A DNA stretch of 64,000 bases from Flaccisagitta enflata (GCA_965153355.1 OZ231126.1:86986001-87050000); one strand, 5' to 3'; counted from the first letter of the stretch, positions 36,807 through 48,796 are shown. The notes: generated by a model from the letters alone, not told the origin. A program made the numbers and translations.

Positions 36807-36918
36807 CTGGATCGCTTTTATCAAAGAAAAGGGAATTAAAAAGTAACTTTCACTTTTATAAATCATACCGGAATCAAGACAGATCCGGCAGCGGCCCTAA
36901 TATGAGCATTCTTAACAC
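36807..36918 (-). repeat. LTR-like fragment, right copy
   Basis: Direct copy of 32035-32146, exactly 4,772 bp away, bracketing the integrase frame. The same orientation of both copies is what a pair of LTRs would show, but their TGTT end faces the minus strand while the integrase reads plus. The locus is therefore probably two overlapping or rearranged elements. Confidence 0.6.
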
Positions 36919-37269
36919 CCACGACATACATGGACAGATGGACCAACTTAAAAACAGATCAACAGATGGATGGACAAAGCTAAGTTCGCGACTGAGTTAA
37001 GGGGTTTAGGAAGTCAGTAAAAAAGACCTATGGCCTCTCTTGAGCACCGTTACGCAGGTGGGCTGTTCAGTTTGAGGCTTGGTCAATCCGGCGGTTGGTT
37101 GGTCGGTCTAAGAGTCCGTCGCTTAGTTGGTCGGTCTTTTTGGTACTCTTCTCGGATCTATGTCAGACTGTCAGCGTGGACGCGACTCGGAATAAGCGTG
37201 TATATAAAACCGCCTCGCTTTCTTTTCGCCCCCGACTCCGTCTTTCCGACAAAGTTGTAATCAAGCAGA

Positions 37270-37495
<226 letters not shown>

Positions 37496-37693
37496 CCTAC
37501 AACAAAAACAATCACAAAAACAACAATATTATTTGAATGTGGGCATCGGGAACCGCTGACCATAATGACACTTGAGCGGTCTGTTCTTCTTCCTCTTCTT
37601 CACTTCCCACTCTTTTTCGGTGGCACTCGGTCCGCGGTGCGGGGAGTTCAACGCTGGCGAGAATCCTTATAATTGACGCTACCGAGAATCGGT

Positions 37694-37814
37694 TTTTTAG
37701 GTGCGCCAACGCACCTCTATAACTGGCTTTGTCCGTTGGTCTGTCGGGTAACGCATTCGTTTGACGATCCACACGGCGCGCCTCGTTTGACGATCCACAC
37801 GGCGCGCCTTGTTT
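37694..37814 (+). mobile_element. F1 element, GGTGCGCC subtype
   Basis: TTTTTTAGGTGCGCCAACGCACCT, CTATAACTGGCTTTGTCCG, GTAACGCATTCGTTTGACGA, and GGCGCGCCTTGTTTT. A 26-bp segment (GTTTGACGATCCACACGGCG) is repeated twice at the far end. It has split the palindrome GCTACCGAGAATTCTCGGTAGC. Confidence 0.85.
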
Positions 37815-37817
37815 TCA

Positions 37818-37839
37818 TGCTACCGAGAATTCTCGGTAG
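37818..37839. repeat. Perfect palindrome GCTACCGAGAATTCTCGG..
   Basis: 22-bp perfect palindrome (arms GCTACCGAGAA). Half of it is repeated at 37678-37690, on the other side of the F1 at 37694-37814. Related copies are at 40385-40406 (one mismatch) and 40334-40356 (degenerate). Confidence 0.8.
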
Positions 37840-37943
37840 CGTTGAAATGATAAGAGAAATTTGATTCTTGTCATAATGAATTTGTTTCTCCTTATCTCTG
37901 CACTTCCTACTGCTTTCTTTTTTCTTTTTTTCTTTACTTCCTT

Positions 37944-38124
<181 letters not shown>

Positions 38125-38140
38125 CTTTTTCATACTCCAT

Positions 38141-38340
38141 TTTTGGTTGCGGAAACGCAAATCTATGAGAGGCTTCGTCCGTCCTTCCGTCGGTTGGTCC
38201 GTCTGTTGGTCGGTCCATCTGTCGCTCCGTCGGTCCGTCGGTCCGTCAGTCCGTCGGTCCCTTGGTTCGTCGGTCCGTCGGTCTGTTGGTCTGTTGGTCT
38301 GTCAGTCTGTTGGTCTGTCGGTCTGTCGGTCCATCACGCT
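38141..38340 (+). mobile_element. F1 element, left end only
   Basis: TTTTTGGTTGCGGAAACGCAAATC hairpin, CTATGAGAGGCTTCGTCC and a long GTCGGTCC / CTGTTGGT box to 38340. No matching CCTTGTT end is seen before the F2 element at 38500. Confidence 0.65.
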
Positions 38341-38499
38341 TGAGTTCTTTTTTTTATTTTTTCAAAATTTTTTCTTTCTATTGTTCTTTTTTTTACTTGC
38401 TTTGTTTTTCTTCTTTCTCTTTTTCTTTTTTTCTTTTTTTCTTTCTCTCTTTCTCTCTTTCTTTCTTTCTTCCTCTCTTTCTGTTTTTGTTTCCTTTTT

Positions 38500-39257
38500 G
38501 GGCAGCGGCCCCGAAGGGGCCGATGACCTATGCTTTCACACATAGGACAAATTTCTCCTTCTCCTCCTTCTCCTTCTCCTCCGTCCGTCCCCCCCCTTCT
38601 GAGGCTCAAACCCCAGCCTTGAGGCTCAAATACCAGCCTCAAGGCTCAAATTCTAGCTATGAGGATAAAATTCCAGCCATGACGCTCAAATTCCAGCCAT
38701 GAGGCTCAAATCCCAGCCATGAGGCTCAAATTCCAGCCTCGAGGCTCAAATTCCAGCTTCAAGGCTCAAATTCCAGCCTTGAGGCTCAAATTCCAGCCTC
38801 GATGCTCAAATTCCAGCCTCGATGCTCAAATTCCAGCCTCGAGGCTCAAATTCCAGTCTTGAGGCTCAAATTCCAAACTTAAGGCTCAAACTTCAACGAA
38901 AAGGCTCAAATTCCAGCCTTGAGGCTCAAATCCCAACCTTGAGAGTCAAATCCCAACCTTGAAACTCACATCCCAATCTTGAGACTCAAATCCCAGTCTT
39001 GAGGCTCAAATCCCAGCCTCAAAGCTCAAATCCTAACCTTAAGGCTCAAATCCTAACCTTGAGGCTCAAATCCTAGCTTTGAGGCTCAAATCTCAGCTTC
39101 AAGGCTCAAATCCTTGCAGCAATGCTCAAATTCCAACCTCAAGCTTCCAAACTTTCTGAGCATAGGTCATCGGCCCCTTCGGGGCCGCTGCCCCTCTCAC
39201 CATCACACTCACATACACAAACACAGGGGCAATGGGTACCGCTGACCATCTAACGCT
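38500..39257 (+). mobile_element. F2 element, CCTATG subtype
   Basis: Left end GGGCAGCGGCCCCGAAGGGG, CGATGACCTATGCTTTCACA, CATAGG, CTCCTT run and C-run. The cargo is ~25 units of a 20-bp GAGGCTCAAATTCCAGCCTT repeat (38598-39140). Right end AGCATAGGTCATCGGCCCCTT, GGGGCCGCTGCCC, then GGGCAATGGGTACCGCTGACC. Confidence 0.88.
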
Positions 39258-39320
39258 TTTGCGACTATTACTTATTTTTTTTTTCTTTCTGTTTTCTTTT
39301 CTTTCTTTTCTTTTTTTTCT

Positions 39321-39485
39321 TTTTAGTTGCGGACACGCAACTCTATAAGAGGCTTTGTCCATCCATCCGTCCGTCCGTTGGTTGGTCGGTCTGTCGGTGA
39401 GCACAAGTCGAAAAGAGTGAAAACGCGCATTTCCGCCCCTGCCCACCTGTCCGCAACTGGTGGCCGTGTATCCAGCCTTGTTTTT
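39321..39485 (+). mobile_element. F1 element, GTTGCGGAC subtype, second copy
   Basis: Same order of boxes as 36023-36201, with GTCCGCAAC and GTGTATCCAGCCTTGTT at the far end. A few substitutions and a shorter GGTC box show independent drift. Confidence 0.9.
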
Positions 39486-40195
39486 CTTAGTTCCTTGTTT
39501 CCTTTGTTCCGTTCTTCCTTTTTTTCTTTCTTTCTGTTTTTTTTTCTTTTTTTGTCTTTGTTCCTTCCTTTCTTCCTTTTTTATCTTTTTTTTTATCTTT
39601 TTTCTTTCTCTTTTTTTCTTTCTTTTTCTTTTTTTTATTCTTCCTTTTTTTTTCTTTTTTTTCTCTCTTTCTTTTTCTCTTTCTCAATATCTTTTTCATC
39701 TCTTTATTTGAGTGTAATGTGTTTTTTTCATTAATACAACAAGAAATAAGAGAGCAAAATAATTCTAATTTAAGACAGGCAAAATTTAACAATTGAAAAA
39801 ACAAATTAGCTGCCTTGGAGGATAACGGCATTATCAATATAATCATCAGATAAGTTTATAAGAAAATATTTTTTGACAATGAAAATCATAAATGTAAAAA
39901 TGAAAAAAAAATCATAGAAAATTCTTTCTGATCAGAAAGAAAAGATAGAATTGTTATTAAATGAATGAAATATTTCTTAAAAATTTTGATAACAAAGATG
40001 AAATGAAAAAGATTTGAAAAATAAATCTATGTAAATTTGTTTGATAAAAAAATATTTTCTCCAAAACCTGTATAAAAAATGATATCAATTTTTCAATGAA
40101 AAATTCATCCTAGTATATTATCTCTTCAGGGTTTTGACATTCATTTTTTGGAAAAGCGTTTTCTCCTACCAGAAACTTGTTCATTAAACTAAAAT

Positions 40196-40196
<1 letters not shown>
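39486..40196. other. Pyrimidine tract then AT-rich, no gene
   Basis: T/C-only run to about 39705, then very AT-rich sequence with no frame of interest. Confidence 0.4.

Positions 40197-40267
<71 letters not shown>
40197..40267 (+). repeat. (GA)n microsatellite
   Basis: About 35 units. Confidence 0.97.
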
Positions 40268-40269
<2 letters not shown>

Positions 40270-41290
40270 AAATCTATTCTCAGTAACAATACTATTTTAT
40301 GCAATAATCATCATAACTGAGAGTCAGTTTTAATGCTATGAAGAATTCTCTATAGCATGAAAACATCAAAATGACATTGTTAATGCTACCGAGAATTCTC
40401 GGCAGCATTACCCACTTGCGGTGCGCTCGTTCGACCCGGCCCCGGTCGCGGCCCGGCTGAAAATTTCCCTTCTTTTCGAATGAGACAGAAAATCCATCTT
40501 CCCGGCAGCGGCCAATGCCAGGTCCCGCTCAGATGGGTCCCGCCGCTGCTGCCATCAAGAGCCGGCCAATTGTTGACATGAGTTTCAAATCCATAAGAAA
40601 ATGCGCGCGCGCACGTAGGAACAAACGCAAACGTGCGTGTGTACACACTCAGTTTTGCGCGCGCATATACTCGAGAGCGCACGCGCAGGGAGAAGCGGAC
40701 AAACAAGTCACAACGCGCTCGCAACATGAAGGCCCTCCCCCACCCCCCCCCCCAAAAAAAAAGTAAAAAAAAAACTAGACCAGAAACGTTTATTTCCACT
40801 TGTGTCTTTTGAAGAGATGATAGATAGTCGTACGGTGGATGTACATTGTTTTGGGTTTAGTAGTGACGTTATCCAACTATCATGCATGTTAGACAACAAT
40901 GTCAAGGAATTATTTCCGCTGAACTGTAAGACTAATCGGTAATTTCCGCCAGCCGGCTGGTCGGTTCGTCGGTTGTTCGATTGTATTTCTAGCCTTTCTA
41001 TATCTTGTCTTGTCCGTTGGTCGGTTGATCAGACACGCTAACCTTAGACAATCCACTCGGCGCGCCCATTGGCCTACCTGACCATGTCTTGCTATGATAT
41101 GCCAACGAGTGTGTACATGCCTACGTGTTCATTTACACGCAGCTATAATACAGGTCCTATATAAAAGATGTTTTGTCGACGGGGGGTTGATCGGCTGTTG
41201 AAGGATGAAGCCGCACTTCCGGCCGCTGAAGGATGACGCCGCGCGCGCTTACACGTCGGAAAACAAAACGTCCCATCGACTTTCACGCGC

Positions 41291-41292
<2 letters not shown>
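40268..41292. other. GC-rich island and worn F1 pieces
   Basis: 40410-40700 is GC-rich with GCGCGC tracts and a C-run (40737-40753). A 137-residue minus frame here (40386-40799) lacks any known domain. 40945-41085 has GGTCGGTTCGTCGG and CACTCGGCGCGCCCATTGGCC, resembling an F1 of the GGCGCGCC type without its hairpin. Confidence 0.4.

Positions 41293-41362
<70 letters not shown>
41293..41362 (+). repeat. (TC)n microsatellite
   Basis: About 34 units. Confidence 0.97.
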
Positions 41363-41366
<4 letters not shown>

Positions 41367-41476
41367 CTGTTCCCCTCCCCTTCTCTGTCCAGTCGGTCGT
41401 ACCGTTTTTTTGGCACTTTAGTCCTTAAGTCAACATAATCAATTATCTTTATATTCATGTGTTCATCCGTTTTTTT

Positions 41477-42021
41477 GGGCAGCGGCCCCAAAGGGAATGA
41501 TGTCCTGTAGAACACGGGGGACTTTTGTTCGTTCGTTCATTCGTTTGTTTGTGCGTGCGTCCCCCCCACCTTGAGGCTCAAACCCCAGCCTAGAGGCTCA
41601 AATCCCAGCCTCTAGGCTCTAACACCAGCCTCGAGACTCAAGCACCATCCTGGAGGCTCAAATCCCAGCCTCGAGGCTCAGATCCTAGCCTCAAGGCTCA
41701 AATTCCAGCCTCAAGGCTAAAATCCCAGCCTTGAGGCTCAAATCCCAGTCTCGAGTTTCAAATCCCAGCCTCGAGGCTCAAATCCCAGACTCGAGGCTAA
41801 AATCCCAGCCTCAGGGCTCAAATCCCAGCCTCAAGGCTCAAGTGCCAGCCTCAAGGCTCAAATCTGCATGGACAGACAAACAAACCAACGAAAGTCCCCG
41901 TGTGTTCTACAGGACATTGTCCCCTTCGGGTTCGCTGCCCTGCTACCCATAACCTTCATTCACCAACATACATAGCAGGGCAACGGGTATCACTAACCAC
42001 ATATTGGCCTTAGGCGACAGG
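41477..42021 (+). mobile_element. F2 element, CCTGTAGAACACAGG subtype
   Basis: Left end GGGCAGCGGCCCCAAAGGG, ATGTCCTGTAGAACACGGGG, ACTTTTGTTCGTTCGTTC and a C-run. Cargo of GAGGCTCAAATCCCAGCCTC units (41570-41870). Right end ACGAAAGTCCCCGTGTGTTC, CCGCTGCCC, then GCAGGGCAACGGGTATCACT and GCCTTAGGCGAC. Inserted after a T-run, as most F2 copies are. Confidence 0.88.
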
Positions 42022-42385
42022 TCTTTTTATCTATTTATCTATCTATCTATCTAACTATCTATCTATTTATCTATCTAGCTATCTATCTATCTATCAACCA
42101 TCCATGCGAAAAATATATGGACAGCTGGAAAGAAGGCAAAACTTTAAAACAGAGTTGTTTTAACTCTTTAAAAGGCGGCCAATCTAGGGTCAGTATTTTT
42201 TTGATGCAGCACTTATGTAAAACTGATGCTTTTTCTCGGGTGTCCGTACATACCAGATATTCAAGATATCCAAGATAACATTTTTCATAAAAACAGTCAT
42301 GTTCCTGATTTTCGCAGACTCTTGCATTCCTTATCAAAGGCTTTAGCCTAAATGTAAAATAACAAATTGTCATTTCACTTTACTT

Positions 42386-43214
<829 letters not shown>

Positions 43215-43593
43215 TTTTTAGTCGCGTGCACGCGACTCTACACCTTGGTCTGTTGGTCGGTCTGTCGGTCCGTCGGTCGGTCCGTCCGTCCCGTAACATT
43301 TCTAAATTTTCGCCGTTTTTCATCATTTTTTAACATTTCTTAGCATTTTTTAGCATTTTTTAACATTTTTTGAAGTCTTCTGACATTTTTGGCATTTTAA
43401 CATTTTTTAACCTTTTTAACATTTTTTAATATTTCTTAACATTTTTTAACATTTTTTTAACATTTTTTAACATTTTTTAACATTTTTAAAAATCTTTTAA
43501 CATCTCTTAACATCTCTTAACATTTTTCAACATTTCTTAACATTTTGTTTGTCCTTTCCAGACACACGCGACTGTTGCCCTCTTGGGCTTGTT
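43215..43593 (+). mobile_element. F1 element with (TTTTAACATT)n cargo
   Basis: TTTTTAGTCGCGTGCACGCGACT, CTACACCTTGG, GTCGGTCC box, TAACATTTC, then about 22 units of a TTTTTTAACATT decamer (43310-43545). It ends CACACGCGACTGTTGCCC and GGGCTTGTT. Confidence 0.85.
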
Positions 43594-43856
43594 CTAGTTC
43601 GCTTAATTATGTGAGAGGTGTTAGCTGTTTTAAAACCGACGCCAATCCAAGACCAGCAGAGAATCAATTATTTTTTCCATAAAAAAAAAACAATGTTTTA
43701 ATAATTCATTTCACTTAAGTCAAATCAAATTTTGTAAATTTTACCTTGTCATGAAATGGAGCTCATCAACAGTGACTTGTGCAAAAATATATCAAATCCA
43801 ATATAGATTCAGTTGAAGTGTTGCCGACACTGGCAGGCTATGGCGAGGGATTTTTC

Positions 43857-43925
43857 TTTTTAGATGCGTCCACGCATCTCTATAAGAGGCTTTGTCCGTC
43901 CGTCCGTTGGTTGGTCCGTGGTGAT
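43857..43925 (+). mobile_element. F1 left end, GATGCG subtype
   Basis: TTTTTAGATGCGTCCACGCATCT, CTATAAGAGGCTTTGTCC and a short GTCCGTTGG box. The rest of the element is not recognisable. Confidence 0.65.
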
Positions 43926-44563
43926 CAAGTTGAGAATGATGAAAATGCATACAGTACGAGAATCAAAGAACTGGGTAACTGAACACTGCTCTGAATCCAT
44001 ACCTCCATGTTCGTTTTAAGAATACTGCAACTTTTTTTTCAGTTTTAGATGCCCATATGATGCACAAGTCCATTGCAAAAGATTGCAAAATAATCTGTAT
44101 GGCGCTTTTTTTTTAAATCTCATTTTTTTACCATCATGAAGTACAGGTTGTTGTATTTTTCCTATCATTGCAAGAATGACTTTGTTTTGCTTATAACTTT
44201 GATACAAATGGGAGAAAATACCTGTAGATAGTCTCATTTGATAGACCTTTTGAAGAGCTTTCCGAATGTCACCAATTTCTTGTAGCTAAATTGAAAAACA
44301 ACCATGTTATGACTTGTCTAAGTTAGTAGAGTGGTACAGGTTGCTGCTACTTTCCATATTTTGCATGAATGACCTTGTTTTCCTCATAACTTCTAAACAA
44401 ATTGACCAAAAAGCCTCTGATTGGTCTCGTTTGGAAGATATTTGGAAGTAGATTATGAATTTTGGAAAAAAACGATGGTGGGGGTCCCCTTGGAGCCTTC
44501 CAGAACCTGTCAAGTCGGCCCCAAATAGCCAAAGAGGCTAAAAAGCCATCAAACCATGATTTA

Positions 44564-45088
44564 TTTTTAAGTCGCATGTATGCATCCCTATAACTTGCTA
44601 TGACGGTCAGTTGGTCTGTCTGTCTGTTGGTCTGTCCATCCGTAATGCTTAGCTTTTTTGGGCAGTGGCCAATTTCTGCCCTCTCAGGCCTTGAATCTGC
44701 CTTGTCAGGCCATAAATCTGCCCTCTCAGGCTTGAAATCTACCCATTAAGGCCCTCCCAGGCCTGAAATCTGCCCTCTCAGATTCAAGGCCTGAGAGGGC
44801 AGATTTTGGGCCTGAGAGGGTAGATTTCAGCCCTGAGAGGGCAGATTTCAGGCCTGAGAGGGCCTGGGGGGGATGGACAGACGAACGCACAAACGGACGA
44901 ACGAAAGTCCCCCTGTGTTCTACAGGACATCGTCCCCTTTGGGGCCGCTGCCCTGCTTCCCCTCACTCCAATTCACAATCATGCAAAGCATGGCAACGGG
45001 TATCGCTGACCACTTATTGCCCTTGGGCGACCTGTTGCGTTTGTGGGCAGTTTTTGCATTACTGCTCCTGCCCTAATGCTTGGTTAGC
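44564..45088 (+). mobile_element. F1 element split by an F2 insertion
   Basis: Left piece 44564-44659: TTTTTAAGTCGCATGTATGCATCCC hairpin, CTATAACTTGC, GTCTGTTGG box, TAATGCTTAGCTTTTTT. Right piece 45035-45088: GCGTTTGTGGGCAGTTTTTGC, ATTACTGCTCCTGCCC, AATGCTTGG. The intact inverted counterpart at 47930-48076 shows the join. Confidence 0.82.
44660..45034 (+). mobile_element. F2 element inserted in F1, left palindrome arm only
   Basis: Left end GGGCAGTGGCC is shortened. Cargo of CCTCTCAGGCCTGAAATCTG units, itself inverted about 44780. Right end GAACGAAAGTCCCCCTGTGT, CCGCTGCCCTGC, GGGTATCGCTGACCACTTAT and TTGGGCGACCTG. The mirror position at 47985-47990 lacks it. Confidence 0.83.
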
Positions 45089-45278
45089 ATTTCTGGGCAG
45101 CAGCTCCAAAGGGCCAATATCCTGTAAGAAACATGGGTGAGTTTCCAGACATCTGTCCGTCTGTCTATCCGTCCATTCCCCCCCTAGGCCTTTCAAGCCC
45201 TAATCTGGCCCTTACAAACCCTGAATCAGCCCTGTCAGGTCCCAAAACTGCCTTCTCAGGCTCAAAATTACCCTTTTT

Positions 45279-47741
45279 GGCAGCGGCTCCGGAGAGACAG
45301 ACAACCTATGATTCCACACAGGGCAATTTTTCTGTTCTTGTCCCCCCCCACTGACCTCAAATGGAAGTCCTGTATATTAGGACATCCATTTGTCCTGCCA
45401 GATTGGGCTCCTGAGGCTTAAACAGGTCGCCCAAGGGCAATATGTGGTCAGCTATACCTGTTGCCCTGCTTTGAGTGATTGTGAATTGGAGTAAGGGGGA
45501 GCAGGGCAGCGGCCCCGAAGGGGACGAAGTCCTGTAGAACACAGGGGGACTTTCGTTTGTCCTGCCTAAAGAAATGAATGAGATGCTATAGAGGGCTGAC
45601 TGAAGGCCTTCAAGAGCCTAAACTGAGGTCTTGGAGGGCTGATGTAACGCCTTATAATGCCAAGCTTGAGAGGGCTAACTTGAAGCTTGAAAGAGCTGGA
45701 TTATGGCTTGAAAGGTCAGAGGACTGAATTGAAGCCTGAGAGAAATAAATTGAGGCTTAGACAGCTGACTGGAGGCCTGAGAGGCCAGGTTTGAGGCCTC
45801 AGAATTTAAATTTGAAGCCAGAAAAGCCTAATTTAAGACCTGAGAGGCCAGGTTTGAGGCCTAAGAGGTTGGATTTGAGGCCTGAGAGGCTGGATTAGAG
45901 GCCTGAGAGGTTTGATTTGAGGCCTGAGGGGCCAGATTTGAGGCCTGAGGGGCCTGATTGGGGGCATGAACAAACAAACGGACGAACAAACAAAAGTCCC
46001 TCTGTGTTCGACAGGATTTCGTCCCCTTTGGGGCCGCTGCCCAAAAAGGATTAATGTAAGGCCTCTGAGGGCTCTTCTAAGACCTCTAAATGCTGCTTTG
46101 GGGCTTGCCACAGATTGTGCAAGACTGATGAGGTCAAAGGAAGCAGAATCAATGCAGTAAAGAACTGATGGGCTTGAGAGAGCGGATTCCAGGGCTGAAT
46201 TCAGGTCTGAACGGGCTAATTTGAGGCCTGATGGGGCCTATTTGCGGCTTAAGAGGGCTGATTTGAGGCATGAGAGGACCAATTTTTGGGTTTGAGAGGG
46301 CGGATTTGGGGCCTGATAGGGCTGCTTTGAGGCCTGAGAGGAGTGGTGGGGGGGACGCACAGATGAACGAACAAACACACGAACAAATGGACAAAAGTCC
46401 CCGTGTTCTACAGAACTTCGTCCTCTTCAGGGCCGCTACCCAAGAAGAATAAGGCCAGATACACGGCCACCAAAGTTGCATGCGGCCGGGCATGGGCAGT
46501 GATTAACTAGTCATCCAAGGATTGCACATGGACAGCAAGTGGTAGCCAATGCTCTGCTTAGAATGATTGGCTGAGCAGGGCAGCGGCCTTGGGGGACTAA
46601 CTGACGCACCAATGGACAGATGGAGAAACGAGTCCCTCTGTGTTCTACAGGACGTTGTCCCCGTTGGGGCCGCTGCCCTGCTTCCTCCTATTCCAATTTA
46701 GAAACATACAAAGCAGGGCAACAGGTGTCGCTGACCACATATTGCCCTTATTTTTGGGCAGCGGCCTGAATGGGTCCTGTAGTCCTGAGTCCTGTAGAAC
46801 ACAGGGGGACTTTTGTTCGTCCATCTGTCATTCTGTCCATTTGTCCCCCCATCAGGCCTCTCAACCCTGAAATCTGCCCTATAAGGCCAGAAATCTGTCC
46901 CCTCATGCCGTAAACCAACCTTCTCAGGCTTATGATCTGCCCTCTTGGGCCTCAAATCTACCTTTTCAGTGCTGATCCGCCCTATAAGGCCTAAAATCTG
47001 CCCTTTCACACTTAAGACTAGTCCTCCCAGACCTCAAATCAGGCCTCTCAGACTTCAAGTTGGTTTCTCAAAGTTAATTCAGCCCTCAGGCCTTGTATCT
47101 GCTATCTCAGGCCTAAAATCTGCCCTCTTATTCCTCAAATCAGGCCCATTTCAGGCTGCAAATTTACCCTTGCTGGCTTCAAATCAGTGATCTAAAGACA
47201 GACAGAAGAAAGGACGAACTAAAGTCCCCCTATGTTCTACAGGACTTTTTCCCCTTTGGGGCCACTACCCTGCTTCCCCTTCACTCCAATTCACAATCAT
47301 GCAAAGCAGGGCAATAGGTATCGCTGACTACATATTGCCCTTGGGCGACTGGTTGTCTTTGATGATTATAATTTGGGGCCTGGGAGGTCTGATTTAAGGT
47401 CTGGGAGGCCTAATTTTGGGCCTAGGAGGACTGGAAGGCCTCATTTGCGGGCCTGGGAGGCCTGATTTGCGGCCAGGGGGGCAGATTCGAGGTCTGGGAG
47501 GCCTGAATTTGGTACTGGAGCTCTGATTTGTGGTCTGGGAGTCCCAATTCAGGGCCTGAGAGGTCTGATTGTAAGTCTGGGAGGCCTGATTTGAGGCCTG
47601 AGCAGCCTGATTTGAGGCCTGGGAAGCCTAATTTGGGGTCTGAGAGGTCTGATTTGAGGTCAGAGGGGGGAGGAACAAGAAGCACGGAAAAATTGCCCTG
47701 TGTGGAATCATAGGTCGTCTGCCCCTCCGTGGCCCCTGCCC
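45279..47741. mobile_element. Second-level nested F2 element
   Basis: GGCAGCGGCTCCGGAGAGAC, ACCTATGATTCCACACAGGG and CAATTTTTC on the left mirror GAAAAATTGCCCTGTGTGG, AATCATAGGTCGTCTGCCCC and CCTGCC on the right. It belongs to the CCTATG subtype, unlike the element around it. Confidence 0.75.
46449..46515 (-). mobile_element. F1 fragment
   Basis: AATAAGGCCAGATACACGGCC, AAAGTTGCATGCGGCC and GGGCATGGGCAGTGATTA match the CCTTGTT-side end of F1. The hairpin side is missing. Confidence 0.55.
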
Positions 47742-47929
47742 AAAAAGGATGATTTTGAGCCTGAGAAGGCAGTTTTGAGACCTGACAGGGCTGATTAAGG
47801 GTCTGTAAGGGCCAGGTTGGTGCTTGAGAGGCCTCAGGGGGGGGTGGACTGATGGACAGAGACAGATGTCTGGATACTCACCCATGTTTCTTACTGGATA
47901 TTGGCCCTTTGGAGCTGCTGCCCAGAAAT

Positions 47930-48076
47930 GCTAACCAAGCATTAGGGCAGGAGCAGTAATGCAAAAACCGCCCACAAACGCAAAAAAGCTAAGCATTACG
48001 GATGGACAGACCAACAGACAGACAGACCAACTGACCGTCATAGCAAGTTATAGGGATGCATACACGCAACTTAAAA
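47930..48076 (-). mobile_element. F1 element, intact palindrome counterpart
   Basis: Mirror image of 44564-45088 without the F2 insertion: CCAAGCATTAGGGCAGGAGC, AATGCAAAAACCGCCC, AAAAAAGCTAAGCATTACGG, ACAGACC box, GCAAGTTATAGG and the ATGCATACACGCAACTT hairpin. Confidence 0.82.
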
Positions 48077-48190
48077 ATAAATCATGGTTTGATGGCTTTT
48101 TAGCCTCTTTGGCTATTTGGGGCCGACTTGACAGGTTCTGGAAGGCTCCAAGGGGACCCCACCTTCTTTTTTTCCAAATTTCATAACCTA

Positions 48191-48796
48191 CTATCTTCAC
48201 AATAGAAATCTTTACACTTTAAAAATAAGCTCATTTATAGATGTGAAAATGGATACTAATCGATTGTGGCGCCATTAATATTTAGTGTGAGCCCTCTTGG
48301 ACTGAATTACAGCGGCCATTTGCCTGGGAAGTGTTTTGAAGCGCTTTTTGAGGTATTTTGGGATGATGGCCCTCCAGACCATTCTCGCCATTTTTTGGAT
48401 CCCCTTTCTTTGCTACATTTAGACTTATAGCTCCAGAAAGACTCATCAAATCATTGAAAAATTGGTGACATGATGAAGCTCTTCAAATTTGCAGGCAGTC
48501 TACGCAAACCGCATCTGTCTAGCTTGATATATAGAGTGTATAGATGTATAGAAGTAATTCAATTTGGAGTAAAATTATACCATTTGAAGATAGTGTGAAA
48601 ATGGTAAACGCGAAATTGAAATATTTCATTCAAAGTTTAATAACTTTCAAATGCATTGAGTTAGAGAGATGCAGTTTGCGTAGAGCGCTTGCAAATTTGA
48701 AGGGCTTTAATATGGCCACCAATTTTTTTAAGATCGGGCTAATATAACCAGAGATATCAGTTAAAACATGTGTAAAGATTTCTATTGTGAAGATAG
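48191..48796 (-). mobile_element. Tc1/mariner element with transposase C-terminal remnant
   Basis: 606-bp element with perfect 27-bp inverted ends (CTATCTTCACAATAGAAATC...) flanked by TA on both sides (48189-48190 and 48797-48798). On the minus strand, about 48395 down to 48283 encodes the tail of a Tc1 transposase, ending VIQSKRAHTKY and a stop, which is the family's usual terminus. The catalytic DDE region is gone. The empty target, with a single TA, is preserved in the opposite palindrome arm at about 44445-44460. Confidence 0.93.

Larger units (their letters stand above)
45095..47923. mobile_element. Outer F2 element containing further nested F2 copies
   Basis: Ends CTGGGCAGCAGCTCCAAAGG / TGGAGCTGCTGCCCAG, with CCTGTAAGAAACATGGGTGAG and GACATCTGTCCGTCTG mirrored at 47845-47905. 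Inside lies a second pair of F2 ends (45279-47741), and inside that several more termini (45500, 46025, 46430, 46575, 46670, 46755, 47260). Cargo between them is variations of a ~20-bp GGCCTGAGAGGCTGATTTGA unit. Confidence 0.75.

Noticed and set aside
40386-40799. 137-residue minus frame in a GC island
   Set aside because: Cys/Arg-rich from CpG and GCGCGC tracts, ends in a C-run; no domain.
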